From Candidatus Accumulibacter affinis (GTDB taxonomy: Bacteria > Pseudomonadota > Gammaproteobacteria > Burkholderiales > Rhodocyclaceae), in assembly GCA_016713625.1 (NCBI GenBank), contig JADJOT010000001.1:124001-188000 (forward strand): DNA of 64,000 nt, given 5' to 3'. Positions 43,907 through 52,777 of the stretch are shown piece by piece. Each line of letters begins with the position of its first letter. Positions within the stretch are counted from its first letter, which is position 1. The notes under the pieces are model-generated. The model worked only from the letters and a program-made list of their open reading frames with translations, was not told the origin of the DNA and ran no database searches. The position numbers were made by a program, and so were the translations under genes.

Positions 43907-44620
43907 ATGGACCAAGGCGTCGGCATCCGCATCGAAGGCTTGAGCAAGCGTTACGGCGCCGGCGAAACCGCCGTCGATGCGCTCAAGGAAGTGAATATGA
44001 GCGTCGCTCCCGGCGAGGTAGTCGGCCTCATCGGCCCCAGCGGCTCCGGCAAGACCACCCTGCTCAAATGCCTGGGGGCGGTGATCGAACCGACGCGCGG
44101 CCGCATGACTCTGGGCGGCGACGTGATCTACGATAACGCCTGGAAGATTTCCGACCTGCGGGTGCTGCGCCGGGACCGCATTGGCTTTATCTTCCAGGCC
44201 CCCTACCTGATCCCCTTTCTGGATGTGACCGACAACGTGGCGCTGTTGCCCATGCTGGCAGGGCGACCCAACGGGGAGGCTCGCGCCCGGGCGCTGGAAC
44301 TACTCCAGGCGCTCGACGTGGCACACCGGGCGAAGGCGGAAACCTCGGAACTCTCCGGCGGCGAACAACAGCGGGTATCCATTGCCAGGGCGCTAGCCAA
44401 CCGACCGCCGGTCATCCTGGCCGACGAACCCACCGCGCCGCTCGACAGCGACCGGGCGCTGGCCGTGATGCGCATCCTCAACCAGATGGCCAGCCAATAC
44501 CAGACCGCCATCATCGTCGTGACTCATGACGAGAAAATCATCCCCACGTTCAGGCGCCTCTATAACATCCGAGATGGACGGACCTTTGAGGAAGCGGGGG
44601 TCGGGCGGGCATTGGTGTAA
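43907..44620 (+). CDS. ABC transporter ATP-binding protein (MacB/LolD type)
   Basis: ATG 43907, one base after the permease stop; 237 residues. Walker A GPSGSGKTT, Q-loop in FIFQAPYLIPF, signature LSGGEQQRVSIARAL, Walker B VILADEPTAPLD and the H-loop VVTHDEK are all intact. The FQAPYLIPFLDVTDN pattern is typical of the LolD/MacB subgroup that works with FtsX-type permeases. Confidence 0.92.
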   Translation: MDQGVGIRIEGLSKRYGAGETAVDALKEVNMSVAPGEVVGLIGPSGSGKTTLLKCLGAVIEPTRGRMTLGGDVIYDNAWKISDLRVLRRDRIGFIFQAPYLIPFLDVTDNVALLPMLAGRPNGEARARALELLQALDVAHRAKAETSELSGGEQQRVSIARALANRPPVILADEPTAPLDSDRALAVMRILNQMASQYQTAIIVVTHDEKIIPTFRRLYNIRDGRTFEEAGVGRALV

Positions 44621-44648
44621 TCATGCCAAGGTAACCGCAGGAAGGGAC

Positions 44649-44748
44649 CTGAGACGCCGACCATTGAGATGAAAAAGGAGACGAGGCCGGCGACGAACGG
44701 CGGCAGCCACCACGAGACTTCAACGCTGAAAACAGGGAAGAGGATCAT
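44649..44748 (-). pseudogene. TauE/SafE-type permease, N-terminal fragment
   Basis: A minus-strand frame from ATG 44748 reads SVEVSWWLPPFVAGLVSFFISMVGVSGPFLRLP, resembling the first membrane helix and GVSG motif of TauE/SafE sulfite-exporter-like proteins. Similarity ends after about 33 residues and a stop follows at 44560. The rest of the gene is missing, replaced by the 3' end of the ABC operon. Confidence 0.5.
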
Positions 44749-44760
44749 GGCGCGAAACCG

Positions 44761-45957
44761 CTACGCCGCAGTTCGTCGCGCGGCACGCATGACGATCGCC
44801 ATCAGTGCCAAGGTGCTGAAACCCGCACCGGCAACAAAAGTGAAGGTTGCACCAAAGCTGTCCCAGAGTAACCCGGCCAAAGCGCTGGCCACCAGCATCG
44901 CCATCCCGCTGACGAGATTGAAGAAGCCGTAGGCCGTGCCACGCAGATCAGCGGGTGCCGTGTCAGCTACCATGGTCGCCAGTAGGCCTTGGGTGATGCC
45001 CATGTGCAGACCCCAAAGGGAGATGCCGGCCCACACCCAGGCCCAGTGGTTGCTGTAGGCCAAGGCGACATCTGCCGCAATCAGGACTACCAGCCCCCAT
45101 GCCATTAGCGTGGAGTGGCTCATGGAGTCCGACAGCCTGCCGAACGGGTAGGCACTGACCGCGTAGATCACATTCAAGCCGATGAGCACCAGCGGCGTAA
45201 AGGCGACAGGCAAACCGCCCTGGGCGGCGCGCAGAACCAGGAAGGCTTCCGAAAATCGTGCCAGTGTGAACGCAGCACCGATTCCCACCACCCACCAGTA
45301 AGCTCCCGAAAGGCGCCGTAGATTCTCGCGAGATATTGGATTGATACGCTTTCCGTCCGGATGACGTTCAGGCTCCTGTACGCCGAAGAACAGCAATGCG
45401 ACGGCAAGGAACGCCGGGACGATCGCCACCCAGAACACTGCGCGAAAATCGTTTGCCCAAACGAGCATCAGTCCCATCGCCAGCAGGGGACCGAGGAACG
45501 CACCGATGGTATCGAGCGACTGGCGCAGACCGAAAGCCGCGCCGCGTATTCCGGGCGGAGCGATGTCGGCTACCAGCGCATCGCGCGGCGCGCCACGAAT
45601 GCCCTTGCCAACACGGTCGATGAGACGGGCGGCCACCACCAGCCCGGCGCCCCCCGCCAGCGCGAACAGTGGTTTGGAGATCGCCCCCAAGCCGTAACCG
45701 AGCACGGCCAGTGGCTTGCGTTTGCCCCACCAGTCGGAAAGCACGCCCGAGAAGACCTTTACAATCAACGCCGTCGCTTCCGCCGCGCCCTCGATCAAGC
45801 CGATCGTGAAGGCACTGATGCCGAGAGCGGTGAACATGAACACCGGCAACAGGCTGTGGATCAGCTCCGAAGACACATCCATCAGCAGGCTGACGAAGCC
45901 CAGAGCCCAGATGGCGGGTGGAATTTTGCCGGCGGTGGGGGCGGTCGGGATAGTCAT
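44761..45957 (-). CDS. MFS transporter
   Basis: About 398 residues with twelve probable membrane segments. It carries the MFS loop motif between helices 2 and 3 (VLSDWWGKRKPLAVLGYGLG) and a second-half counterpart (PFGRLSDSMSH). RVGKGIRGAPRDALVADIAP resembles a subgroup of small drug- or solute-efflux MFS proteins found beside universal stress genes. Substrate unknown. It starts 4 bp after the truncated enolase stop and probably shares its transcript. Confidence 0.88.
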   Translation of the reverse strand: MTIPTAPTAGKIPPAIWALGFVSLLMDVSSELIHSLLPVFMFTALGISAFTIGLIEGAAEATALIVKVFSGVLSDWWGKRKPLAVLGYGLGAISKPLFALAGGAGLVVAARLIDRVGKGIRGAPRDALVADIAPPGIRGAAFGLRQSLDTIGAFLGPLLAMGLMLVWANDFRAVFWVAIVPAFLAVALLFFGVQEPERHPDGKRINPISRENLRRLSGAYWWVVGIGAAFTLARFSEAFLVLRAAQGGLPVAFTPLVLIGLNVIYAVSAYPFGRLSDSMSHSTLMAWGLVVLIAADVALAYSNHWAWVWAGISLWGLHMGITQGLLATMVADTAPADLRGTAYGFFNLVSGMAMLVASALAGLLWDSFGATFTFVAGAGFSTLALMAIVMRAARRTAA

Positions 45958-45960
45958 CAA

Positions 45961-46458
45961 TCATTCCTGAAAATCGAGGCTCGAATCGGCGTGCTTGCCG
46001 CCATTGAGGACGTTCATCATCGGCGCCGGCAGATGCCGGGCCCCGACGCCGCCGAGGTAGGCGTAAAGCGGCAGAGCACAGGACGTAGCGGCGGCGCGCG
46101 CCACGGCCTGCGAGACGCCGAGAATGGCATTGGCCCCGAGGCGCGACTTGTTTTCAGTGCCGTCCAGTTCAATCATCGCGCGGTCAATTTTCGCCTGGCG
46201 AGTGGGATCGAAGCCGACCAGAGCAGTGGCGATTTCGGTCTCGACGTTCTTCACCGCCTGGCGCACCCCCTTTCCTTGATAGCGAGACGGATCGTCGTCG
46301 CGCAGTTCGGTGGCTTCATTCTCGCCGGTCGATGCGCCGGAGGGAACCGATGCCGTGCCGACAATGCCATTGTCGAGGACGACATTGACGCGGACGGTGG
46401 GGAAGCCCCGTGAGTCGAGGATTTCGAGGGCAGTGATGGTTTCGATGCGTGCAGTCAT
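45961..46458 (-). pseudogene. eno: Enolase, N-terminal fragment
   Basis: ATG 46458 with a GGAG ribosome site; 165 residues matching the enolase capping domain (IETITALEILDSRGFPTVRV, SVPSGASTGENEATELRD, NKSRLGANAILGVSQA) and the start of the barrel (MMNVLNGGKHADSSLDFQE), where a TGA ends it. The ~265-residue catalytic barrel with the metal ligands is absent. It is therefore inactive as enolase and is probably a duplicated or captured piece reading into the MFS gene. Confidence 0.85.
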
Positions 46459-46493
46459 GGCAGTTCTCCAGCGTGTGGGTGTGAAAGCTTGTT

Positions 46494-46785
46494 TCAGCGC
46501 GCCACCAGTACGGCGCAAGGTGCGTGGGTGATCGCATGGCGGGCCACCGAACCGATCAGCAAGCGATCGAGGAAAGTGCGACCGCGATGCCCAACGACGA
46601 TCAGATCGGCCTTCCAGTCTTCGGCATGGCGGACGATCTGCTCTCCCGGATGGCCGGTGGCAACCTCGAAGCGCGTCGGAATTTTTGCTGCTCCGACCAC
46701 CGTGTGCAGCAGTCGCAGGATGTCGTGACAATGCCGCTTCGAGTTTTCAATCACGGCTTCGGTGTCCACCTCCGTGCCGAATACT
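46494..46785 (-). pseudogene. Universal stress protein, C-terminal fragment
   Basis: About 95 residues match the UspA C-terminus: VATGHPGEQIVRHAEDWKADLIVVGHRGRTFLDRLLIGSVARHAITHAPCAVLVAR, including the G-x2-G-x9-G(S) nucleotide-binding signature. The N-terminal half is missing; upstream the frame (to 46883) reads unrelated sequence belonging to another remnant. The junction is near 46785. Confidence 0.75.
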
Positions 46786-46917
46786 GTGCCTGATCGATCA
46801 ACGCGTACGACAGGCCGAACAAGGCCGAAATGGTGCCGAAGGTGAGCCCGGTGTTGTTGTTGCAGAACACCGTGCCTTGCCAACTATTCGGCACGATGAC
46901 GTTCCGATTGGCGGTCA
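46786..46917 (-). pseudogene. Unassigned protein remnant, distal part
   Basis: The minus-strand frame reads ANRNVIVPNSWQGTVF and GLTFGTISALFGLSYA, protein-like and joined, once the IS1182-like element is removed, to GSVAMTTAEVDLTVPANSNKA (50079-50211). It resembles phage tail or surface proteins in style but I cannot name it. Confidence 0.4.
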
Positions 46918-47056
46918 GAGGCTGTGAATTTTTCACTTCCGCACCACGTTGGGCACAACCAGACGGCTGGCGCCCGCCTGCGGCCAATTATGCTTAATGC
47001 ATGTTTTGGCTAGCCTTTTGGCCTGGATCTACCCCTTTTCCGCGCCTTTCTCCCGA

Positions 47057-47614
47057 TTACCCTGCCATTTGCGGTACTGCGGACGTTCCTGTCCCTAGGC
47101 CGACCAGTTCGGGGGCGAGCGTAGCGGCGCGCATGAGGTTGTGCGCCAGTGCGAACAGCAGCGCGACGCCCTTGACTTTCTTCAGCCCGCGAACCAGTAA
47201 GCACTTCAGGCCGCGGTTGCGTGCCAGCGCATTCACACATTCGGCAGTCGCCGCGCGATCCTTGTAGAGCGCCTTGGCCTCGTCGCTTCCCATACGTTCC
47301 CGCCATTTGGCCACCGCCGGGCTGTCCTTTGCCTTCGCTTGGTGAACGTCGACTGCCGGGTCTTTGGTCTTCGGCACGGGCGCATAGACGGTGGTCTCCT
47401 CGGCCACCGCGTCGAGTTGCCCATGCCCAGGATAGCCGCCATCGACCAGCCAACTCTCCGGGGTCTGACCACAGCGTTCGCTGACCTGCTCAACCATCGG
47501 TGACATCTGTCCCTGGTCGCTGCCGGCGGTCACCACCTCCACACCGATGATCACCTGACTTTCGGTGTCGGTGGCGTACTGAAAGTTGAACGCCGGCCGA
47601 AATCCCCCATCACC
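47057..47614 (-). pseudogene. IS1182-type transposase, C-terminal part
   Basis: The minus-strand reading continues from the split with GFRPAFNFQYATDTESQVIIGVEVVTAGSDQGQMSPMVEQ, then SWLVDGGYPGHGQLDAVAE and a C-terminal NRGLKCLLVRGLKKVKGVALLFALAHNLMR. The second aspartate (VDGGYP) and the C-terminal helix typical of IS1182 are visible. It joins to the part ending at 49153 to give VMKMGDGGFRPAFN. Confidence 0.85.
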
Positions 47615-49152
47615 CAATGGCACTACCTTAACAGAAAAGTCTTTCCGATCAGATGTATAGAGGTGGGCTGAAGGCCTCTTGGCGTTATTATTCGGGTGTC
47701 GAATCCGATCGAGATTACGTGGAGGATCAGCCCAAATGGATAGTAACAGGGGTCAGCGGCTTGCGGAACAGGTGAAGCGATTTCGGGCACGTTTTGTCCA
47801 GTCAGTGGGATCGGTGCTCGGGGATGTGATTCCTTCGAAGCTTTTGATGGAATGGGCGATGGAAGAAGTTGGTGTCTGGCGCGAGCGGGTCTATAGTCCG
47901 TTCACGACACTGGTGTTGTTTCTCGAACAAGTGCTCGGAGCGGATCACAGCTGCCAGGATGCGGTGGCGCGTGCGCTGAGCGCTCGGGTGGCGGACGGAC
48001 AAACCCCGTGCAGCCTGAACACCGGGCCGTACTGCAAGGCACGGGCACGGTTGCCCGTTGAGCTACTGGAGCGTTTGGGTCGAGAGACTGGCGCGCGGGT
48101 GTGTGCGCAGCAACCGGCCGGATGGTTGTGGCATGGGCGCCAAGTTAAGCTGGTCGACGGTAGCACGGTGTCGATGCCCGACACGGCGGCGAACCAAAAG
48201 CGCTTTCCACAGAATCGATCGCAGAAAACGGGTCTGGGTTTTCCTCTCGCACGCCTGGTGGCGATCGTCTCCTTATCCTGTGGATCCGTCCTGGATTGGG
48301 CGGTTGGTCCGTGTCAGGGTAAGGAAACCGGGGAGACCGCGCTCCTGTGGAGTTTGGCGCAAAAGCTGCAGCCTGGTGACGTCGTGGTTGCCGATCGCGC
48401 CTATGCCGGCTACTTCATGATTGCGTGGTTGATCCAGCAGGGCTGGACGTAGTGATTCGCCAGCATCAACGGCGACACACCGACTTTCGACGCGGCCAGC
48501 AACTGGGTGCGCGCGACCATCTGGTCCCTTGGATGCGCCCCCAGCGTCCGATCTGGATGAGTGAATCAATCTACGCCAGCATGCCCGAGAGTCTGACCAT
48601 GCGCGAGGCGCGCGTTGCCGGCTGGACGCTCGCTTCCACACTGATCGACCCGCAGCAGGTGAACAAACGCGAGCTGTTCGCACTGTACCGCCAGCGCTGG
48701 CACGTCGAACTTGACCTACGTTCGATCAAGAACGTCATGCAGATGGACCTCTTGCGTTGCAAGAGCCCCGAGATGGTCGAGAAGGAGATCGCCGCCCACT
48801 TGGTCGGTTACAACCTCGTCCGCGCCGTGATGGCGCAGGCCGCGTCTCTGAGCGCCGTCCTGCCACGGCAATTGAGTTTCAAGACCGCTCTACAAATCCT
48901 CAATGCTTTTGAACAGAACCTGCGGTGCTGCCCCCGCGGGCGCCTCGCCAGTCGCCACGCTTTCGTGCTCGGCGGCATCGCTCAGGCGCGCCTACCCAAC
49001 CGACCAGGTCGGGTCGAACCACGTGTCGTCAAGCGAAGACCCAAACCCCGAGCTCTCCTCACTAAGCCCCGGCAGGCGCTGCAAAAGGGCTTACGCCGCA
49101 AACAGCAGTCAATACAGAAGCAAATCGACCAAGGCTTAAGGTAGTGCCATTG
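47615..49152 (+). mobile_element. IS4-family insertion sequence
   Basis: The 17-bp ends CAATGGCACTACCTTAA and its exact complement (49136-49152) enclose 1538 bp. The 10-bp CCCCATCACC is duplicated (47605-47614 and 49153-49162), as expected for IS4. It sits inside the IS1182-type transposase. Confidence 0.92.
47736..49144 (+). pseudogene. IS4-family transposase with one frameshift
   Basis: ATG 47736 after a GGAGG site. The first 238 residues include the IS4 aspartates in KLVDGSTVSMPDTAANQ and VVVADRAYAGYF. After LIQQG a base is missing (about 48443), giving a stop at 48450; the continuation DVVIRQHQRRHTDF…, with the Y(2)R(3)E(6)K-type YRQRWHVELDLRSIKNVM, is in another frame to 49144. Inactive unless shifted. 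Confidence 0.88.
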
Positions 49153-49987
49153 CCCCATCACCCATCTTCATGACCGTTGCGTCAGCATCGGTGGTCGAGG
49201 CACGCGCTTCCTTCGGGTCCTTTCCTTGACCCTTCTTGATCGCCGCCAGCTCGGGCAGCCGAGCCAAGGCGGCTTCGATGCGCGCTTCCCGTTCCTCCGC
49301 CGCACGCCGCTGTGCGGCTTGCTTGCGCGCTGTTTCGCCGACCGGGTCGTCATCCACTTGCGCCTTGAGGCTGCTCACCTGCTCCCGCGCCGCTTCGAGG
49401 CACGCTTTGAGCTTCTCTTCTCGCCGGAACGAGGCGGCTCCGGCACTCGCTCGTACTCGCATCCCGTCCTGCGCCGCTGCCTTGAGCTTGACGGCACCCG
49501 CGGCCATCAGACTCGCGACGTTGTCGGTCAACAGCTCGTCCAAGGCGTCCCCTTGGTGGCTGCGAAAATCGGCCAAGGTGTGGTAATTGACTTGCACGCC
49601 ACCACAGATCCACCGATAGGCGTCATGAGCCTGCGTCAGTCTGGCCAGCGCACGAGCACCACCGACTCCTTCCAGTGTGGCGTACAGCCACAGAGCGTAC
49701 AGAATCTCCGGCGCAATTGCCGCTCGTCCTACTCCCCCCTCAACCACTTTGATTCCGGCATACAGCCCTTCCAGGTTCTGCCGCTCAACATACCCCCAGA
49801 CGATCCTGGCCCGGTGCCCAGGCAGTAGCAGCGATTCCAGGTCACTCGCCCGCCATTCGAGTTGATTGCGGTTCGGCATCAGTACGCGCGCCGCCGCCTT
49901 TGGTGACGATGCCTTCGCACTACTCTGGCTCGTCGGCTTCGCTGGCGTCGTCGGCTCGTCGGGAAAAAGCGGGGAAGTCTCGGTCAT
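49153..49987 (-). pseudogene. IS1182-type transposase, N-terminal part
   Basis: It starts at ATG 49987 (MTETSPLFPDEPTTPAKP), with a low-complexity leader, then the IS1182/DUF772 N-terminal domain (PEILYALWLYATLEGVGGARALARL...YRWICGGVQVNYHTLADFRS, containing the first aspartate) and a charged helical insert. The frame breaks at VMKMGDG by the IS4 insertion and continues at 47614 downward. Confidence 0.85.
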
Positions 49988-50078
49988 GCTCGTAGCCTGG
50001 CAATATCAATGACCACAGCATTATACCTGCTCCGCCGTCCCGGGGCGGAAGCGCGCGGGATATTTTCACAGCCTCTCA

Positions 50079-50285
50079 GTGCGCCGGTCGTCGTCAGGCA
50101 CGAGCAGCGTGCCTTGTTGGAATTGGCCGGTACGGTGAGATCCACTTCGGCCGTGGTCATGGCGACACTGCCGTTCCCGGGAAGGTAGGCCGGTGTCACC
50201 CAGGCCCGGCTACGCTCGTTGGAGATCGCAACCCGGTGCGTACCAGAGCGCCCGAGGTAATCAAGCACTGCTCCTGGTCCGCCAA
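50079..50285 (-). pseudogene. Chimeric remnant: IS91-type transposase piece joined to unassigned gene
   Basis: On the minus strand the frame begins after ISAzo13 copy 3 with GGPGAVLDYLGRSGTHRVAISNER. This matches the IS91-family segment VLxYLxRYTHRVAISN, and together with 51611-51660 gives VVYAKEPLGGP ahead of it. After ISNER the sequence switches to RAWVTPAYLPGNGSVAMTTAEVDLTVP, not IS91, which continues across the IS1182-like element to 46786. Confidence 0.6.
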
Positions 50286-50292
50286 GGAACGT

Positions 50293-50889
50293 TCAAAAAA
50301 CAACTTGCGGAAGTTCGTTATCTGACTGCGGAGAAACGGTGTAATTCCATTGGGGAAGAACGGAATCGGCAATAATCTTCAGAGTTGATTTTAGGTGCTC
50401 TGAAGCTTTGCGCCCAGTTTCGTAGACTTTGTTGAGGATGTCGACGGAGACACGCAGGCCTGTTTTAGTCTGCGTGCGTTCAATCAATTCCTTCACCAAT
50501 GGCACGCTCTTGAAGACGACGCCTTCGCAGGCGCGCGTGACATGAGGGAAAAGGCGGTGTTCGATCGGGTTGTGTTTGGAACAGTACGGCGGATAGTGGG
50601 CAATGCGAATTTCCAGCCCGATGCGGTTGGCCAAGGTTTGCAGATCCTGTCGAAACAAAGAGGAATTGGAGGGATTGCTCCCCCCGCCATCGCACGTCAG
50701 GAGGAGTTGGGTAGCGTGAGCATAGTCGTACTTGCCCACATTTTCCCACCAGTGCGCGACGCTGTCGCACGCAAATTCAGTGGTATCGCGGCTCGTTCCG
50801 ATGTTCACGTGCCCCTTGTTTAACCCCACGTCATAAAGTCCGTGCGGCACAATCTTGCCCTCGCCGTAGCTGGCAAAATCATGGTCCAA
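50293..50889 (-). CDS. ISAzo13-family transposase, catalytic part (copy 3)
   Basis: 198 residues starting MDHDFASYGEGKIVPHGLYDVG, through NVGTS-like NIGTSRDTTEFACDSVAHWW, LLLTCDGGGSNPSN (second catalytic aspartate) and HYPPYCSKHNPIEHRLF (glutamate) to DELPQVVF. It begins 5 bp after the end of the first frame. Because the first aspartate (VISMDTKKKE) is in the other frame, a frameshift is needed for a complete enzyme; the same break is present in all three copies. Confidence 0.85.
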   Translation of the reverse strand: MDHDFASYGEGKIVPHGLYDVGLNKGHVNIGTSRDTTEFACDSVAHWWENVGKYDYAHATQLLLTCDGGGSNPSNSSLFRQDLQTLANRIGLEIRIAHYPPYCSKHNPIEHRLFPHVTRACEGVVFKSVPLVKELIERTQTKTGLRVSVDILNKVYETGRKASEHLKSTLKIIADSVLPQWNYTVSPQSDNELPQVVF

Positions 50890-50893
50890 GACC

Positions 50894-51517
50894 TCAATGG
50901 TTTCTCGTGTACAATTTCCCCGCGCGATAGAAGTTGCCTATCATCTCCTTTTTCTTCGTATCCATGCTGATCACCGGCTGGTTCTGTGCAAGATACGTCG
51001 CTTTGATTTTCGTGATGTTCTCAAACTGCGGGTTACGTTCTGGGTGTTGCTTGAATGACTTCTTTTTCTGGGCTTGGCGACTTACAAATTTGTTCTTCTT
51101 CAACAGCTTGCAGCAAATGTACCGACTCACCGAAATGCCCTTCGTCGTGATTCGCTCGGCTATCCCTTGCGGTCTTAGGTTCGTCCAGACGATGTCGTGT
51201 TGCGGACTTCCTGCCGTATGCTCAGCGATGACTTCAAAAAAAAATGCTTTCCAATTCAGGCGTGGTGCTGATGATGGATTTGCGGCCGCCCCCTGCCTAC
51301 GGATCCGACCCGGCGTGGGCTCTTGCATTTCTTTCAAATCCGCCAAGCCTTGGCAGATCGTCCTGGAGTCTATCCCCAACAATTTCGAAATATATTCCTT
51401 TCCACCCCATCCTAATTTCTGGGCTTCAACCGCCGCATACCGCCGCCGATCCTTTTCGGACAGCCGGCAAAACATCGCCCTCATCAAACGTTCCATTTCT
51501 TCAGTGTAAGGCTTCAT
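50894..51517 (-). CDS. ISAzo13-family transposase, N-terminal part (copy 3)
   Basis: 207 residues from ATG 51517 (MKPYTEEMERLMRAMF). It has an HTH-like region (YISKLLGIDSRTICQGLADLKEM) and the first catalytic aspartate in PVISMDTKKKEMIGNF. Between residues ~80 and ~97 the frame is altered. A G5 instead of G6 run and a T9 tract cancel each other, so RKSIISTTPELESI is replaced by ANPSSAPRLNWKAF. It ends at a TGA after KLYTRNH. Confidence 0.85.
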   Translation of the reverse strand: MKPYTEEMERLMRAMFCRLSEKDRRRYAAVEAQKLGWGGKEYISKLLGIDSRTICQGLADLKEMQEPTPGRIRRQGAAANPSSAPRLNWKAFFFEVIAEHTAGSPQHDIVWTNLRPQGIAERITTKGISVSRYICCKLLKKNKFVSRQAQKKKSFKQHPERNPQFENITKIKATYLAQNQPVISMDTKKKEMIGNFYRAGKLYTRNH

Positions 51518-51666
51518 GCGAGGAAAGAAATCTTATACAAGGCTTATACAAGGGAAGGCTTGTCATTTTACCAAATACTCGAATTGCTCAACTTGTTTTT
51601 TGAACGTTCCCAAGCGGCTCCTTCGCATAGACCATGCGGTCATAGACCTAGACCGATTTGCCCGGA

Positions 51667-52293
51667 TCAGGGCTTTTGCGCTATAAGGCCAATCAGCGCC
51701 GAACGCCCCTTGTGGCCCATTCCCTCGGCAATGTGATCCTCGTATTCCACGAGTTCCTCGATTTTCCAGTCGGCAAAGGCTGCTCGTAGCAGTTCTTCCG
51801 TGTAGAGGTTTTCAACGGCTGACGGCCCCCCGGTCCCATAGTCGAGTTGCTTGGGTGTGTACCCCTGCAGCAGGATGCGTCCACCCGACTGGGCAAGCAT
51901 CTTCATCGCCGCGAACTGTCGTTCCCTTTCCTCGGGGCCGGTGAACTGAATGAAGATGGCGATCACCCAGTCGAAAGCGTCGCGCAGTTCCACCGGCGGC
52001 CAGTCCGGCGCAAGCATGTCGGCGAGTACGAAGCGGACCGCGGCCCCGCGTCCGGCCGCGAGCCGCCGGGCCTTTTCAATGGCGACCGCGGAGAATTCGA
52101 TCGCGGTGACCTTGAGCCCCTGCTCGGCAAGCCAGACCGAGTTCCTACCTTCGCCATCGGCAACCGACACCGCAGTCCGACCGTTCTGCAAGAGGACAAC
52201 TCGATGCGCGAGAAACTCATTCGGTTCGGTGCCAAAGAGATACTGTTCGCCAGCATCCCGGTAACGATTACTCCATGCAATTTCTTGACTCAT
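51667..52293 (-). CDS. SAM-dependent methyltransferase (class I)
   Basis: 208 residues from ATG 52293, preceded by AAGGATAGG; an upstream start at 52314 is possible. The nucleotide-binding motif I is VSVADGEGRNSVWLAEQG, followed by VTAIEFSAVAIEKARRLAA, and a motif-IV-like FDWVIAIFIQF. It resembles the small-molecule methyltransferases of the TehB/thiopurine-like group; the substrate is unknown. Downstream it abuts the IS91/ISAzo13 debris, yet the C-terminus looks complete. Confidence 0.85.
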   Translation of the reverse strand: MSQEIAWSNRYRDAGEQYLFGTEPNEFLAHRVVLLQNGRTAVSVADGEGRNSVWLAEQGLKVTAIEFSAVAIEKARRLAAGRGAAVRFVLADMLAPDWPPVELRDAFDWVIAIFIQFTGPEERERQFAAMKMLAQSGGRILLQGYTPKQLDYGTGGPSAVENLYTEELLRAAFADWKIEELVEYEDHIAEGMGHKGRSALIGLIAQKP

Positions 52294-52357
52294 TGAAAGC
52301 CTATCCTTTCCCATCAAATTCCGCCAGCGATGAGCGTGGGCGGTTGCTATCGGTCCA

Positions 52358-52777
52358 CTATCTTTGCGGCACTTCAATATGGTGGGCGGCGAGCCAGTCG
52401 TGATCCAGTTCCCAGCGCACCTCCTTGATGCCGGGCTGGGAGAGAACGATGGATCGCGCCTCGGACTGCACCTCACCGAGCAACTGCTCGGCAGCAATGA
52501 AAGCCGGATCATTCGGGTTCTTGGTAGCGATCTCCGGATAGAGCACACCCAGCGCCTTGAACGCCGGCACGTCAAAGTTGCGCGGAGTGCTCATGACGGC
52601 CGTTTCGCCGTTTACCTTCATAACCCGGAACTGGTACGGATAGCTCTTGAGTTTCGCGCTGGCCTGCGCCTCGATGGCACTGGTCAGCTGGCGTGATCGA
52701 GAATCCGGTGCGCGAATGTACCAGTCCAGGCCAACCAGAGAAAGCAGTACAAGGATTGCCCAGTATCTTTTTTTCAC
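52358..52777 (-). CDS. Membrane-anchored hypothetical protein
   Basis: 139 residues from GTG 52777, overlapping the hydrolase stop (GTGA) and preceded by GAGGAGAAG. An N-terminal anchor (KKRYWAILVLLSLVGLDWYI) is followed by a soluble domain probably outside the cytoplasm. The latter has FRVMKVNGETAVMSTPRNFDVPAFKALG and ends HHIEVPQR. No recognised family. It is co-translated with the hydrolase. Confidence 0.65.
   Translation of the reverse strand: MKKRYWAILVLLSLVGLDWYIRAPDSRSRQLTSAIEAQASAKLKSYPYQFRVMKVNGETAVMSTPRNFDVPAFKALGVLYPEIATKNPNDPAFIAAEQLLGEVQSEARSIVLSQPGIKEVRWELDHDWLAAHHIEVPQR

Larger units (their letters stand above)
46918..50075 (-). mobile_element. IS1182-like element, interrupted by an IS4-family element
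   Basis: The ends GAGGCTGTGAA and TTCACAGCCTC form an 11-bp inverted repeat, flanked by TCA (46915-46917 and 50076-50078). The transposase gene on the minus strand is split by the IS4-family element at 47615-49152. Removing both restores the frame through the unassigned remnant. Confidence 0.8.
50286..51610 (-). mobile_element. ISAzo13-family element, copy 3
   Basis: 1325 bp with the same GGAACGTTC ends, here on the minus strand, flanked by CAA (50283-50285 and 51611-51613). It is the least damaged copy: the transposase is in two long frames and the 2-base loss shared by copies 1 and 2 is absent. Confidence 0.92.
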
